DNA of 5,745 bases from Ignavibacteriaceae bacterium. GTDB lineage: Bacteria > Bacteroidota > Ignavibacteria > Ignavibacteriales > Ignavibacteriaceae. A program made the translations under genes and the position numbers. Positions within the stretch are counted from its first letter, which is position 1. Every line of letters begins with the position of its first letter. Positions 1-5,745 of the stretch are shown here, in pieces. The notes beneath the pieces are model-generated. The model searched no databases and was not told the origin of the DNA. It saw nothing but the letters and a program-made list of their open reading frames with translations. Where the stretch lies: NCBI GenBank assembly GCA_019912505.1, contig JAIOIM010000318.1:1-5745 (forward strand). The letters are read 5' to 3'.

Positions 1-206
1 ATATCCTGCAGCGTGTTGTTAAGAATGTGCCCCATTGTAAGCATACCGGTAATATTCGGCGGCGGTATTACAATTGTGTAGGGTTCTTTTGTGTCATCAA
101 CTTCGGATTTAAATATTTTATTATTGAGCCAGTATTCGTACCATTTATCCTCTACAAGCGAGGGGTCGTATGCTTTTGGAATTTCTTTTGTTTCGTCATC
201 AATCAT
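1..206 (-). CDS. valS: Valyl-tRNA synthetase, N-terminal fragment (runs off left edge)
   Basis: This is the start of a class I aminoacyl-tRNA synthetase that charges tRNA-Val in the cytoplasm. Only the first 68 residues are inside the window, so the editing domain, KMSKS loop and anticodon-binding domain cannot be seen. The fragment reads MIDDETKEIPKAYDPSLVED and later contains WYEYW followed by PPPNITG (48-54) and TMGHILNNTLQD (57-68). This is the ATP-binding HIGH region in the form typical of ValS rather than IleS or LeuS. The first His of HIGH is Thr here (T57-M-G-H60). The ATG at 206 is the only sensible start: six codons upstream in frame is a TAA, with no start codon between. There is no strong Shine-Dalgarno sequence. 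The gene is transcribed away from the HEPN/MNT cassette. Confidence 0.93.
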   Translation of the reverse strand, partial: MIDDETKEIPKAYDPSLVEDKWYEYWLNNKIFKSEVDDTKEPYTIVIPPPNITGMLTMGHILNNTLQD

Positions 207-352
207 TATAAGGTTCTCGTATTATTTGAAGTGCAAATATAAAGAAATTTTAAGAGCGGTGAGAAGATGAAATTTGAGGTGTAATTGATAGATTGAAACA
301 AATATCAATAATTCTAATTCATTTTTATGCAAGATTTTGCTAATATTGGCTC
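207..352. other. Divergent intergenic region between valS and the HEPN remnant
   Basis: This AT-rich stretch separates two genes that point away from each other, so promoters in both directions are expected here. No open frame of note and no strong hairpin is seen. Facing valS there is a TAnnTTTG-like box (listed separately). Facing the HEPN remnant there are only loose matches, such as TTGATA near 284 followed by TAATTC about 18 bases later, which is too weak to call in sequence this AT-rich. Confidence 0.5.
234..241 (-). promoter_or_regulatory. Possible Bacteroidota-type -7 box for valS
   Basis: On the minus strand these bases read TATATTTG, an exact match to the TAnnTTTG -7 element known for the primary sigma factor of Bacteroidota. 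It lies 27 bases upstream of the valS ATG, which would give a short leader. No matching TTG/TTTG -33 box is visible at the expected distance further upstream (around 261-265), and the region is AT-rich, so a chance match is quite possible. Confidence 0.3.
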
Positions 353-735
353 ATGAACTTTGAAGAAAAAATAAATTACTGGTTTAAGTCTTCATCTGAA
401 GATTTAATAACTGCTGAAAAACTGTTGAAGGAGAAAAGTTTTTCATGGGCTCTTTTTATTCTTCATATTTCAGTTGAAAAAAAATTGAAAGGGTACTTTC
501 TAAAGAAAAGTAAATCCTACCTTTACACATGACCTTACAAGATTAGCAATTACCGCTGAAATAGACCTATCGGATAAATAGATAGATTTACTTGATGTGA
601 TTACTACTTTTCAATATTCAAGCGCGGTATGATGATTACAAACAGGAGTTTAAGACCAAATGCAATGATGAGTATTCCAGGCATTACTTTATAAAAGCAA
701 AGGAATTTTTAGAATGGATCGACAGGCTGCAATAA
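353..735 (+). pseudogene. HEPN-domain protein, broken by two frame changes and a stop
   Basis: The joined reading frames give a small all-helical HEPN-domain protein (PF05168 style) of about 125 residues, the usual partner of MNT nucleotidyltransferases. Frame one (353-532) encodes MNFEEKINYWF, then LHISVEKKLKGYFLKK, the family's H-x3-EK-x-LK helix, before a premature TGA at 530. The next frame, from about 513, continues NPTFTHDLTRLAITAEIDLSDK, the conserved FTHDL block, then meets TAG at 579 where relatives commonly have Gln (CAG), and continues IDLLDVITTF. The third frame, from about 613, gives NIQARYDDYKQEFKTKC and ends EFLEWIDRLQ at TAA 733-735. Each shift equals one extra base (near 512 and 612). 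The stop overlaps the MNT start by 22 bases, the expected operon layout. Sequencing error could explain the shifts but less easily the extra TAG. Sampled base use is low in G+C (15 of 60 at 361-420). Confidence 0.8.
699..704 (+). promoter_or_regulatory. Ribosome binding site for the MNT gene
   Basis: AAAGGA ends nine bases before the ATG at 714. It is the best Shine-Dalgarno match on this side of the window and supports that ATG as the true start. It lies inside the 3' end of the HEPN remnant, so the antitoxin-type gene can be translated on its own even though the upstream frame is broken. Confidence 0.55.
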
Positions 736-1022
736 ATATCGCGAAGGAATATATATCACACTTGAGTTTATCAGGATATATAATAAGAAGTAGTTATTTA
801 TTCGGATCTTTCGCAAAAGGGACCAATCATATCGATAGCGATATTGATATAGCAATAATACTAAATGACTTTTCAAATTCGCACGATGAGATGGTAAAGA
901 TGATGAAACTAAGGAGAAAAATTAGTTTTTTAATCGAACCTCACCCTATTCGTGAAGTAGATTTTGTTGAAACTAATCCTTTGTTTAATGAAATTAAAAC
1001 CAACGGAATTCAAATTTCATAA
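714..1022 (+). CDS. Minimal nucleotidyltransferase (MNT), antitoxin-type partner of HEPN
   Basis: A 102-residue single-domain protein of the DNA polymerase beta-like nucleotidyltransferase superfamily. The signature is complete: G31-S32-F with G36, then D41-S-D43-I-D45-I-A, giving the GSx(n)DxD metal- and nucleotide-binding site. A third acidic residue, D83 in REVDFVE, sits on a later strand. Length and motifs fit the small MNT proteins that pair with HEPN proteins. In the best studied pair (MntA-HepT) the MNT protein silences the HEPN RNase toxin by adding AMP to a tyrosine. Whether this subfamily does the same is not known from sequence. The start is supported by AAAGGA upstream and by the 22-base overlap with the HEPN remnant. 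The frame is intact and all catalytic acids are present, in contrast to its broken partner. Its 3' end faces the 3' end of ftsK across 52 bases. Confidence 0.85.
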   Translation: MDRQAAINIAKEYISHLSLSGYIIRSSYLFGSFAKGTNHIDSDIDIAIILNDFSNSHDEMVKMMKLRRKISFLIEPHPIREVDFVETNPLFNEIKTNGIQIS

Positions 1023-1074
1023 ATTGCTTTTTTGCGATCAGAATTCGGGAGGACGCGACTTTTTATAAATCGTT
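1023..1074. other. Convergent gap between MNT gene and ftsK
   Basis: Fifty-two bases separate the two stop codons. Both genes should end transcription here, but I see no clear intrinsic terminator. The best candidate is a weak pairing of TTGCG (from about 1031) with CGCGA followed by a run of five T, which has too few pairs to call. Termination may be factor-dependent or occur inside the neighbouring gene. Confidence 0.4.
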
Positions 1075-3573
1075 TTAAATATTCCGCAGAATAGTTTCGA
1101 GCTGCTCTTCATTTTCCACAATTACAGTACGCGCTTTGCTGCCGTCGTTCGGACCCACAATTCCCGCTTCTTCAAGCTGATCTACAATACGAGCCGCGCG
1201 TGAGTAGCCGAGTTTTAACCTGCGCTGAAGCAGCGATACAGAACCCTGCTGATGCCGTACAATAACTCTTGCCGCATCTTCAAACATTGGGTCGAGGTCA
1301 GACAAAAATCCCGCCGATGCTTCTTTCTTTTTATCGTAAAGCGATGGCAGAAAATATGGTTTTGAATATGCAGGCTGGGAATAAATATAGTTTGTAAGTT
1401 TTTCAACTTCATCGGTAGAGATAAAAGCATTTTGAATACGTATAGGTTTTGGCGAACCTGTCGGGAGGAAAAGCATGTCGCCTTTACCAAGCAATTGCTC
1501 TGCGCCGTTCATATCGAGTATTGTACGCGAATCAATTTTTGTGGCAACCTGGTATGCAACACGCGCGCTGAAGTTTGCTTTTATAACACCGGTTATAACA
1601 TTTACCGACGGACGCTGTGTTGCAAGTACAAGATGAATTCCAACCGCACGGGCAAGCTGTGCAAGTCGTGCTATCGGCTCCTCAACTTCCTTACCGGCGG
1701 TAATCATTAAATCGGCAAGCTCATCTATAATAACTACAAGATACGGTATCGGATGATGTTTTATCTTCTCTGTATCCGGCGGACGTTTTTTCGGGTCTTT
1801 TACTTTTTTGTTGTAATCAACAATGTTACGTACACCGGCTTTTGCAAGTTTATCGTAACGTTTTTCCATTTCGTATTCAACCGACTTCAAAAGCAGAACC
1901 GCGTTTTGCGGAACTGTTATAATTTCTTCTTCAAGGTCGGGTGAAACAGCGAGATAATGACGCCGCAGTTTGTTGTAAAACGAAAGCTCAATTTTTTTCG
2001 GATCGATCATTATAAGTTTTACATCTGCAGGATGTTTGGAGTAAAGCAGACTTGCAACCAGCATGTTTATACCAACACTCTTACCGGAACCGGTTGAGCC
2101 GGCTATAAGCATGTGAGGCATTTTTGCAAGATCGGTAATGTAAACATCACCGTTTATTGTTTTGCCGAGGGCAATCGGCAGTTCTGCTTTCGATTCTTCA
2201 ATACGGGCAAGTACCGAGCGTGCATTTACAAGCGTTGCTTCAGCGTTTGGTATCTCAACCCCTATTGCACTCTTGCCCGGTATCGGGGCAATAATACGAA
2301 TGCCCCGTGCAGCAAGCGCAAGAGCAATGTCATGTTCAAGTCCAACTATTCGGCTTATCTTTACACCCGGCGCAGGCACAATTTCGTAAAGAGTAACAAC
2401 GGGTCCCGGAGTTACAGAGATATCGTCTATTTGAATATCAAAAAGTTTTAATTTTTCTTTTAGAAGTTCGGCGTTACGTTTTAATTCTTCCTCGGCAACC
2501 ATAAAATTTTGTGGAGGCGCCGGGTCAAGCATATCTAAAGTAGGGAACTTGTAGTTTATCTTTTCAGTCCATTGGTCGGGTAGTTTAGCCTCGTTGTCTT
2601 TGTCAAAACCATCGGAATTTAACTCGCCAGTTCCCTTTAAATCGACTTTTTTCGATTCTTCTTTTACAATTTTATTTTCTTCAATTTTAGCGGGCTTTTC
2701 ATCTTTTCTAATTATACGAATCTGTGTTTCGTAATCGTCCGCTGCTTTTTTCATAAGCTCCTGTGGGGAAAGTTCTTCACCAGAGCCTGTATCTTTTGAT
2801 GAAAACTTTTTCTTCCCTTTTTTCTTTTCTTCGTTTAATTTTTTTAACTGTAAAAGTTTTTTGTCATCATCGGATATTTCTTTGCTCCGATCCATCTCCT
2901 GTTTAATCTTTGAGGCAGAACTGGTGAAAATATTTTTAATGAGGTGAAATATCTTCTCAATCTTTATATCGAAAGCAATGATAAGGACAATAATAATTGC
3001 AGCCGTTAAAAAAATAATACTTCCGGCACCGCCAAGCAGCCTCCCGAGAACTTCTCCAAGGTAATAACCTACATTCCCTGATAATTCATAATACTCGCGA
3101 AACGCATAATTTTCTGCGCGCAAAACCCCAAAAAAAGTTGAGGTGAGAAGTCCTAATACAAGTAGAAAGTTTGTGGAGTGAATTAAAGTTCTAAAATTTA
3201 TTTTGAGGAAAAATCTAATTCCCCATATTAAAAATATAACCGGAAAAACAGCGGCGAAGATGCCGAGCGATGAGTTTATAAAAATATCGGAAATATAAGC
3301 TCCGAATACACCGAGCCAGTTATGTGTGCTCGAAAGTTTTTCACGGAAAGCGGGGTCGGGGTTAAATACTTTGAATAGGTCTGAAAAATTATAGTTAAGA
3401 TTAGCTTGGTCGAAACGGGAATAAGATATTATACTCAACAATACTAATATTGAGAAAAGAATAATAAAAACGCCAAGTATCTTTTTTTTCTTTTCAACAG
3501 ATATAGCAAAATAATTATCGCCGCCGTTTGTTTTTTCCGCAACATTAGGCTTTCTTTTCTTCTTAACCGCCAT
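1075..3573 (-). CDS. ftsK: DNA translocase FtsK
   Basis: FtsK/SpoIIIE is a septum-located hexameric DNA pump that clears and aligns chromosome termini and activates XerCD recombination at dif. The 832-residue protein has the full layout: a basic N-terminus, about four membrane helices (roughly 33-51, 98-119, 136-151, 185-201), a Lys/Glu-rich linker (about 225-340), the alpha/beta motor from about 350, and a C-terminal gamma winged helix (about 764-817). Walker A is GSTGSGKS (492-499) and Walker B is LVVIIDE (612-618), with ATQRPS (651-656) after it. The gamma domain keeps QRRLKLGYSRAARIVDQLEE and GIVGPNDGSKAR, the part that reads KOPS DNA. Length is typical for this group and much shorter than E. 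coli FtsK, mainly because the linker is short. It is last in the run, starting 7 bases after the ComB-like stop, so translational coupling is likely. No damage is seen. Confidence 0.97.
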   Translation of the reverse strand: MAVKKKRKPNVAEKTNGGDNYFAISVEKKKKILGVFIILFSILVLLSIISYSRFDQANLNYNFSDLFKVFNPDPAFREKLSSTHNWLGVFGAYISDIFINSSLGIFAAVFPVIFLIWGIRFFLKINFRTLIHSTNFLLVLGLLTSTFFGVLRAENYAFREYYELSGNVGYYLGEVLGRLLGGAGSIIFLTAAIIIVLIIAFDIKIEKIFHLIKNIFTSSASKIKQEMDRSKEISDDDKKLLQLKKLNEEKKKGKKKFSSKDTGSGEELSPQELMKKAADDYETQIRIIRKDEKPAKIEENKIVKEESKKVDLKGTGELNSDGFDKDNEAKLPDQWTEKINYKFPTLDMLDPAPPQNFMVAEEELKRNAELLKEKLKLFDIQIDDISVTPGPVVTLYEIVPAPGVKISRIVGLEHDIALALAARGIRIIAPIPGKSAIGVEIPNAEATLVNARSVLARIEESKAELPIALGKTINGDVYITDLAKMPHMLIAGSTGSGKSVGINMLVASLLYSKHPADVKLIMIDPKKIELSFYNKLRRHYLAVSPDLEEEIITVPQNAVLLLKSVEYEMEKRYDKLAKAGVRNIVDYNKKVKDPKKRPPDTEKIKHHPIPYLVVIIDELADLMITAGKEVEEPIARLAQLARAVGIHLVLATQRPSVNVITGVIKANFSARVAYQVATKIDSRTILDMNGAEQLLGKGDMLFLPTGSPKPIRIQNAFISTDEVEKLTNYIYSQPAYSKPYFLPSLYDKKKEASAGFLSDLDPMFEDAARVIVRHQQGSVSLLQRRLKLGYSRAARIVDQLEEAGIVGPNDGSKARTVIVENEEQLETILRNI

Positions 3574-3580
3574 CCTATAA

Positions 3581-4333
3581 TTATTCTTCGTTAATTGTTT
3601 GCGCCGGTATTAGCGGCATTAGTTTTAATGTATTCCCCATAAAAGAGGGAACTGCATCGGTTGAATTAAGCTTGCTGCAGAATTTAACATCCGCCTCAAA
3701 ACCGTTTTCAATAAGCAACTTTCCATGTTCTGATTCTTTTAACATTTTAAAGATACTCTTGCCGAATGACTTGTGCAATGCCTGCATAGCTCTGGCGCTG
3801 TCAGTCAGTTCAATATTTTCTTTTAAAGCTGCTATTTCTGTTATAAGTTTTCCTGCACAGCACGCATCTTCCAACGCAAAAGCATTATTCCTTCCGGCAC
3901 ACAGTACTTCAATATCCTTCCCAAGTTCAACTAACTTTTTTGCTACAGCGGAAATATTGTTATATGAACAGACAAATAAATTTTCAGAAAATTTTGCCTT
4001 AACTATCGCCTTAGATCCGTTGGTAGTATAAAAGACTATTGTTTTTCCTTCAACCGCTTCTGGGTTATATTCAATGGGGGAGTTGCCAAGTGCAAAACCT
4101 TCAACTTTTTTTGTATTGCGTTCGCCGCCGAGTAAGGTAAGTCCGCCGAACATTCCGCCGGATACTTTAACCGCAAACTCTACGGTAGCAACAGGAACAA
4201 CTTCTTTGGCTCCGTTTTCAAGTGCATTTACTATTGTTGTAGATGCTCTCAAAACATCAATAACTACTGTTGTCTTTCCGGTAAAATAAAGTTCATCAAT
4301 AGAAACCGGCGACAAAAAAACATTGATTTTCAT
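3581..4333 (-). CDS. comB: 2-phosphosulfolactate phosphatase family protein (ComB-like)
   Basis: A 250-residue protein of the ComB family (PF04029), Mg-dependent phosphatases that in methanogens convert 2-phosphosulfolactate to sulfolactate during coenzyme M synthesis. Family blocks are all present: VVIDVLRASTTI (23-34), GGER (69-72) followed by GFALGNSP (79-86), FYTTNGSKA (101-109), CAGRNNAFALEDACCAG (145-161) and the late STDAVPSF (224-231). Length is normal and the frame is intact. I prefer the ATG at 4333: AAAGGG lies just before it, and the protein then begins MKINVFLSP as expected. A GTG at 4339 is in frame but overlaps that ribosome site. It sits 16 bases after gcvT and 7 before ftsK. 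No other coenzyme M or sulfonate gene is in the window, and most bacteria do not make coenzyme M, so the true substrate is uncertain. The family call is firm; the exact reaction is inferred. Confidence 0.87.
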   Translation of the reverse strand: MKINVFLSPVSIDELYFTGKTTVVIDVLRASTTIVNALENGAKEVVPVATVEFAVKVSGGMFGGLTLLGGERNTKKVEGFALGNSPIEYNPEAVEGKTIVFYTTNGSKAIVKAKFSENLFVCSYNNISAVAKKLVELGKDIEVLCAGRNNAFALEDACCAGKLITEIAALKENIELTDSARAMQALHKSFGKSIFKMLKESEHGKLLIENGFEADVKFCSKLNSTDAVPSFMGNTLKLMPLIPAQTINEE

Positions 4334-4338
4334 TTTCA

Positions 4339-4344
4339 CCCTTT
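4339..4344 (-). promoter_or_regulatory. Ribosome binding site for the ComB-like gene
   Basis: The minus strand reads AAAGGG, five bases before the ATG at 4333. This places an ordinary Shine-Dalgarno site at normal distance from that ATG. The alternative GTG start at 4339-4337 shares its first G with this motif, so this site decides the start in favour of 4333. Confidence 0.55.
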
Positions 4345-4349
4345 AGAAT

Positions 4350-5432
4350 CTATTTTTTTACAAATGGAAGTGTAACTACTTTTGCGGGAAATTCCTTCCC
4401 TCTTATAAAAAAGTTTACATCACTTCCTTGTTTTGCATATTCAAAATCAACATAGCCAAGCGCAATTGGTTTTTCCAATATCGGGCTAACCGTACCACTT
4501 GTAACCGTACCGATTTTTTTACCTTCAACTGTTAAATCGTATCCATGGCGGGGAAAAACTTTTTCGTCCGCAGTTATGGCAACTAATTTACGTTTCAACC
4601 CATCTTGCTTTACTTTTAGTAAGGCATCACGACCTATGAAATCACCTTTATTAATTTTTGTAATCCATCCGAGATTTGCTTCAAGCGGGTTTGTTGTCTG
4701 GTCAATATCGTTGCCGTATAGGCAATAACCCATTTCGAGTCTTAGTGAGTCGCGGCAGCCGAGACCCGCAGGCTGAATGCCGAATTTTTCTCCGGCTTCA
4801 AAAACTTTATCCCAAACCATTTCCGCTTCTTCAACGCTGCCTTTGAAATAAAGTTCATAACCTATTTCGCCGGTATAACCAGTGTGCGATATTATCATAT
4901 CTACGCCGGCAACATTGCCTTCCATAAAATGGTAACGCTCTAAATTTATTTCCTCCCCGCATACTGCCTGAACAACTTCTTTTGCAAAGGGTCCTTGCAC
5001 AGCAAGTAGCGAATACTCATCGCTCTGGTTGCTTAATTCAACACCAAACTTATTGTTTTCCTGCATCCATTTAAAATCTTTTTCAATATTGGATGCGTTA
5101 ATTACAAGCAGATACTTTTCGTCTGATAATTTATAAACAAGCAAATCATCAACAATACCGCCATCGTTGTATAACATTGCCGAATACTGGACTCTGCCGG
5201 GGAAAAGTTTTGAAGCGTCATTAATGGTAATATACTGTACAAAATCGAGCGCCTTTTCTCCGGTTACAAAAACCTCTCCCATGTGTGAAACATCAAAAAC
5301 ACCAACAGCATTTCGAACAGCTTTATGTTCGGCTATTATTGATGAATACTGAATAGGCATGTAGTAACCTGCAAACTCAACTAATTTTGCGCCGAGCTTT
5401 TCGTGAATATTGAAAAATGTAGTTTTTTTCAT
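4350..5432 (-). CDS. gcvT: Glycine cleavage system T protein (aminomethyltransferase)
   Basis: GcvT is the folate-dependent subunit of the glycine cleavage system. It takes the aminomethyl group from lipoyl-GcvH, releases ammonia and forms methylene-tetrahydrofolate in the cytoplasm. Visible family blocks (numbered from the upstream ATG at 5438) are KLVEFAGYYMPIQYSS (18-33), FDVSHMGE (48-55), GGIVDDLLVYK (93-103) with the catalytic Asp among D97-D98, HTGYTGEIGYE (185-195), CRDSLRLEMGYCLYGND (228-244) and TSGTVSP (313-319) near the C-terminal barrel. Full length is about 360 residues, normal for bacteria. Two ATGs lie three codons apart (5438 and 5432). I prefer 5432 because relatives begin MKKT and an AAAAG stretch is then about nine bases upstream; this is a weak choice. 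It is the first gene of a run with the ComB-like gene and ftsK. gcvH and gcvP are not in the window. Confidence 0.96.
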   Translation of the reverse strand: MKKTTFFNIHEKLGAKLVEFAGYYMPIQYSSIIAEHKAVRNAVGVFDVSHMGEVFVTGEKALDFVQYITINDASKLFPGRVQYSAMLYNDGGIVDDLLVYKLSDEKYLLVINASNIEKDFKWMQENNKFGVELSNQSDEYSLLAVQGPFAKEVVQAVCGEEINLERYHFMEGNVAGVDMIISHTGYTGEIGYELYFKGSVEEAEMVWDKVFEAGEKFGIQPAGLGCRDSLRLEMGYCLYGNDIDQTTNPLEANLGWITKINKGDFIGRDALLKVKQDGLKRKLVAITADEKVFPRHGYDLTVEGKKIGTVTSGTVSPILEKPIALGYVDFEYAKQGSDVNFFIRGKEFPAKVVTLPFVKK

Positions 5433-5452
5433 AACCATAACTTTTATTTTAA

Positions 5453-5483
5453 TTTATAAATAAGTCCTATCTAAAAAAGTCAA
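5453..5483 (-). promoter_or_regulatory. Candidate promoter for the gcvT-comB-ftsK run
   Basis: On the minus strand TTGACT (5483-5478) is followed by TTATAA/TATAAA (5459-5453) with a spacer of 18 or 19 bases, slightly longer than the usual 17. Transcription would start roughly 10-15 bases upstream of the gcvT ATG, giving a very short leader. No Bacteroidota TAnnTTTG box is visible nearby. The AT-rich setting makes chance -10 matches common, so the TTGACT is the more informative half. Confidence 0.35.
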
Positions 5484-5507
5484 TAATTCAATTTGAGATA
5501 GAAATAT

Positions 5508-5525
5508 AAACCGTTGAAACGGTTT
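5508..5525. repeat. 18-base palindrome AAACCGTT-GA-AACGGTTT
   Basis: Two perfect 8-base arms flank a central GA. The tiny centre means a full hairpin would need to open the innermost pairs. The half-site AAACCGTT recurs at 5604-5611. It could be the end of a mobile repeat or a dimeric protein site. Confidence 0.6.
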
Positions 5526-5545
5526 CGAATAATATTAGGCTGTTG

Positions 5546-5573
5546 TTAACCCACGACTTAAGTCATGGGTTAA
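5546..5573. repeat. 28-base palindrome, TTAACCCA...TGGGTTAA
   Basis: Positions 5546-5553 and 5566-5573 are perfect 8-base arms. The inner GACTTAAGTC (5555-5564) is also a perfect palindrome. The only mismatch is C5554 against A5565. In minus-strand RNA this becomes a G-U pair, so the fold is continuous on that strand. It is not followed by a T run in either direction, which argues against an ordinary intrinsic terminator. Confidence 0.7.
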
Positions 5574-5651
5574 TGAGAAAAGACAGAGAATCAAAAACGA
5601 TTTAAACCGTTTACAACCTTTTTAGACCAGACTCATTATTAAAATGTTTTT

Positions 5652-5683
5652 ATATAGTTAGACGGGCTAAATGTCAACTATAT
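5652..5683. repeat. Bulged inverted repeat with GGGCTAAAT loop
   Basis: ATATAGTT (5652-5659) pairs with AACTATAT (5676-5683). After a single bulged A at 5660, GAC (5661-5663) pairs with GTC (5673-5675), leaving a nine-base loop. Eleven pairs in total, mostly A-T. There is no adjacent T run, and chance formation in AT-rich DNA is possible. Confidence 0.35.
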
Positions 5684-5745
5684 TCAACTGAAATGTAAAT
5701 AATATTTAACTAATAATCCACATTGCTCACAACTATTATAAAACC

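Larger units (their letters stand above)
5508..5612. repeat. Composite palindromic element, REP/MITE-like
   Basis: About 105 bases organised around three related parts. The left end is a palindrome (5508-5525), the centre is a larger 28-base palindrome (5546-5573), and the right end AAACCGTTT (5604-5612) is the exact reverse complement of AAACGGTTT at 5517-5525. The outer parts thus act as 9-base inverted ends around the central hairpin. This arrangement resembles short non-coding repeats mobilised by REP-associated tyrosine transposases or MITE-type elements. No transposase gene or target duplication is seen in the window, so the mobile nature is inference. Confidence 0.45.
5439..5745. other. 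Gene-free leader region upstream of gcvT
   Basis: No protein-coding frame of note occurs on either strand; the few short frames, such as a ten-codon one from 5573, have no ribosome site or family resemblance. The region holds a possible sigma-70-like promoter for the gcvT run next to the gene, a cluster of three related palindromic parts between 5508 and 5612, and a further bulged hairpin at 5652-5683. No tRNA or recognised riboswitch is visible. In particular I do not see a convincing paired glycine-riboswitch aptamer, which some gcvT operons carry. Confidence 0.6.

Noticed and set aside
27..242. Plus-strand open frame of 71 codons
   Set aside because: It is the shadow of the valS start on the opposite strand; the residues are Cys/Phe-rich without family resemblance, while the minus strand gives a clear ValS.
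500..620. Programmed frameshifting to express the HEPN protein
   Set aside because: Two separate shifts plus readthrough of TAG would be needed, and no paired slippery site with a downstream structure is evident; decay or sequence error is simpler.
1432..2451. Several plus-strand open frames of 60-112 codons
   Set aside because: They lie opposite the ftsK motor domain, have no ribosome sites and match no family; ftsK explains the whole stretch.
3672..4289. Plus-strand open frames of 119 and 71 codons
   Set aside because: They are antisense shadows of the ComB-like gene, which carries all its family motifs on the minus strand.
5546..5573. Intrinsic terminator
   Set aside because: The palindrome is long, but neither strand has a T run directly after it, and no gene ends close by within the window.
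5508..5683. CRISPR array or glycine riboswitch
   Set aside because: The repeats are not regularly spaced direct repeats with unique spacers, and no tandem aptamer-like conserved core is recognisable.
5735..5740. Perfect TATAAT on the minus strand as the gcvT promoter
   Set aside because: Its -35 region would lie beyond the edge and the AT-rich context makes chance matches common; it cannot be judged here.

Overview
The window most likely comes from the chromosome of an AT-rich bacterium of the Bacteroidota/Chlorobi/Ignavibacteria group. The basis is protein style: FtsK has the ERH-type variant region seen in that group (here KLRRHYLAVSPDLEEE), and ValS begins with a short leader and a PPPNITG...LNNTLQD block. 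This is family recognition by eye, not a search.

Layout, left to right. (1) 1-206, minus: the first 68 codons of valS, running off the left edge. (2) 207-352: divergent intergenic region. (3) 353-735, plus: a broken HEPN-domain gene with two frame changes and one in-frame stop. It overlaps (4) 714-1022, plus: an intact small nucleotidyltransferase (MNT type). Together these form a decayed HEPN/MNT toxin-antitoxin-type cassette between housekeeping genes. (5) 1023-1074: a short convergent gap. (6) 1075-5438, minus: a compact three-gene run transcribed gcvT, then a ComB-family phosphatase, then ftsK. The gaps are only 16 and 7 bases, so it is probably one operon. (7) 5439-5745: a gene-free leader region holding a candidate promoter for the operon and a cluster of palindromes that looks like a REP/MITE-type repeat.

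The operon genes do not form one pathway. GcvT is the aminomethyltransferase of glycine cleavage, ComB-like proteins are 2-phosphosulfolactate phosphatases or relatives, and FtsK is the septal DNA translocase. Co-transcription is inferred from spacing only.

I do not see a clear new system. The points most worth a second look are the selectively inactivated HEPN partner beside an intact MNT gene, the palindromic element at 5508-5612, and the ComB-like gene in a bacterial operon with no visible coenzyme M or sulfonate genes nearby.
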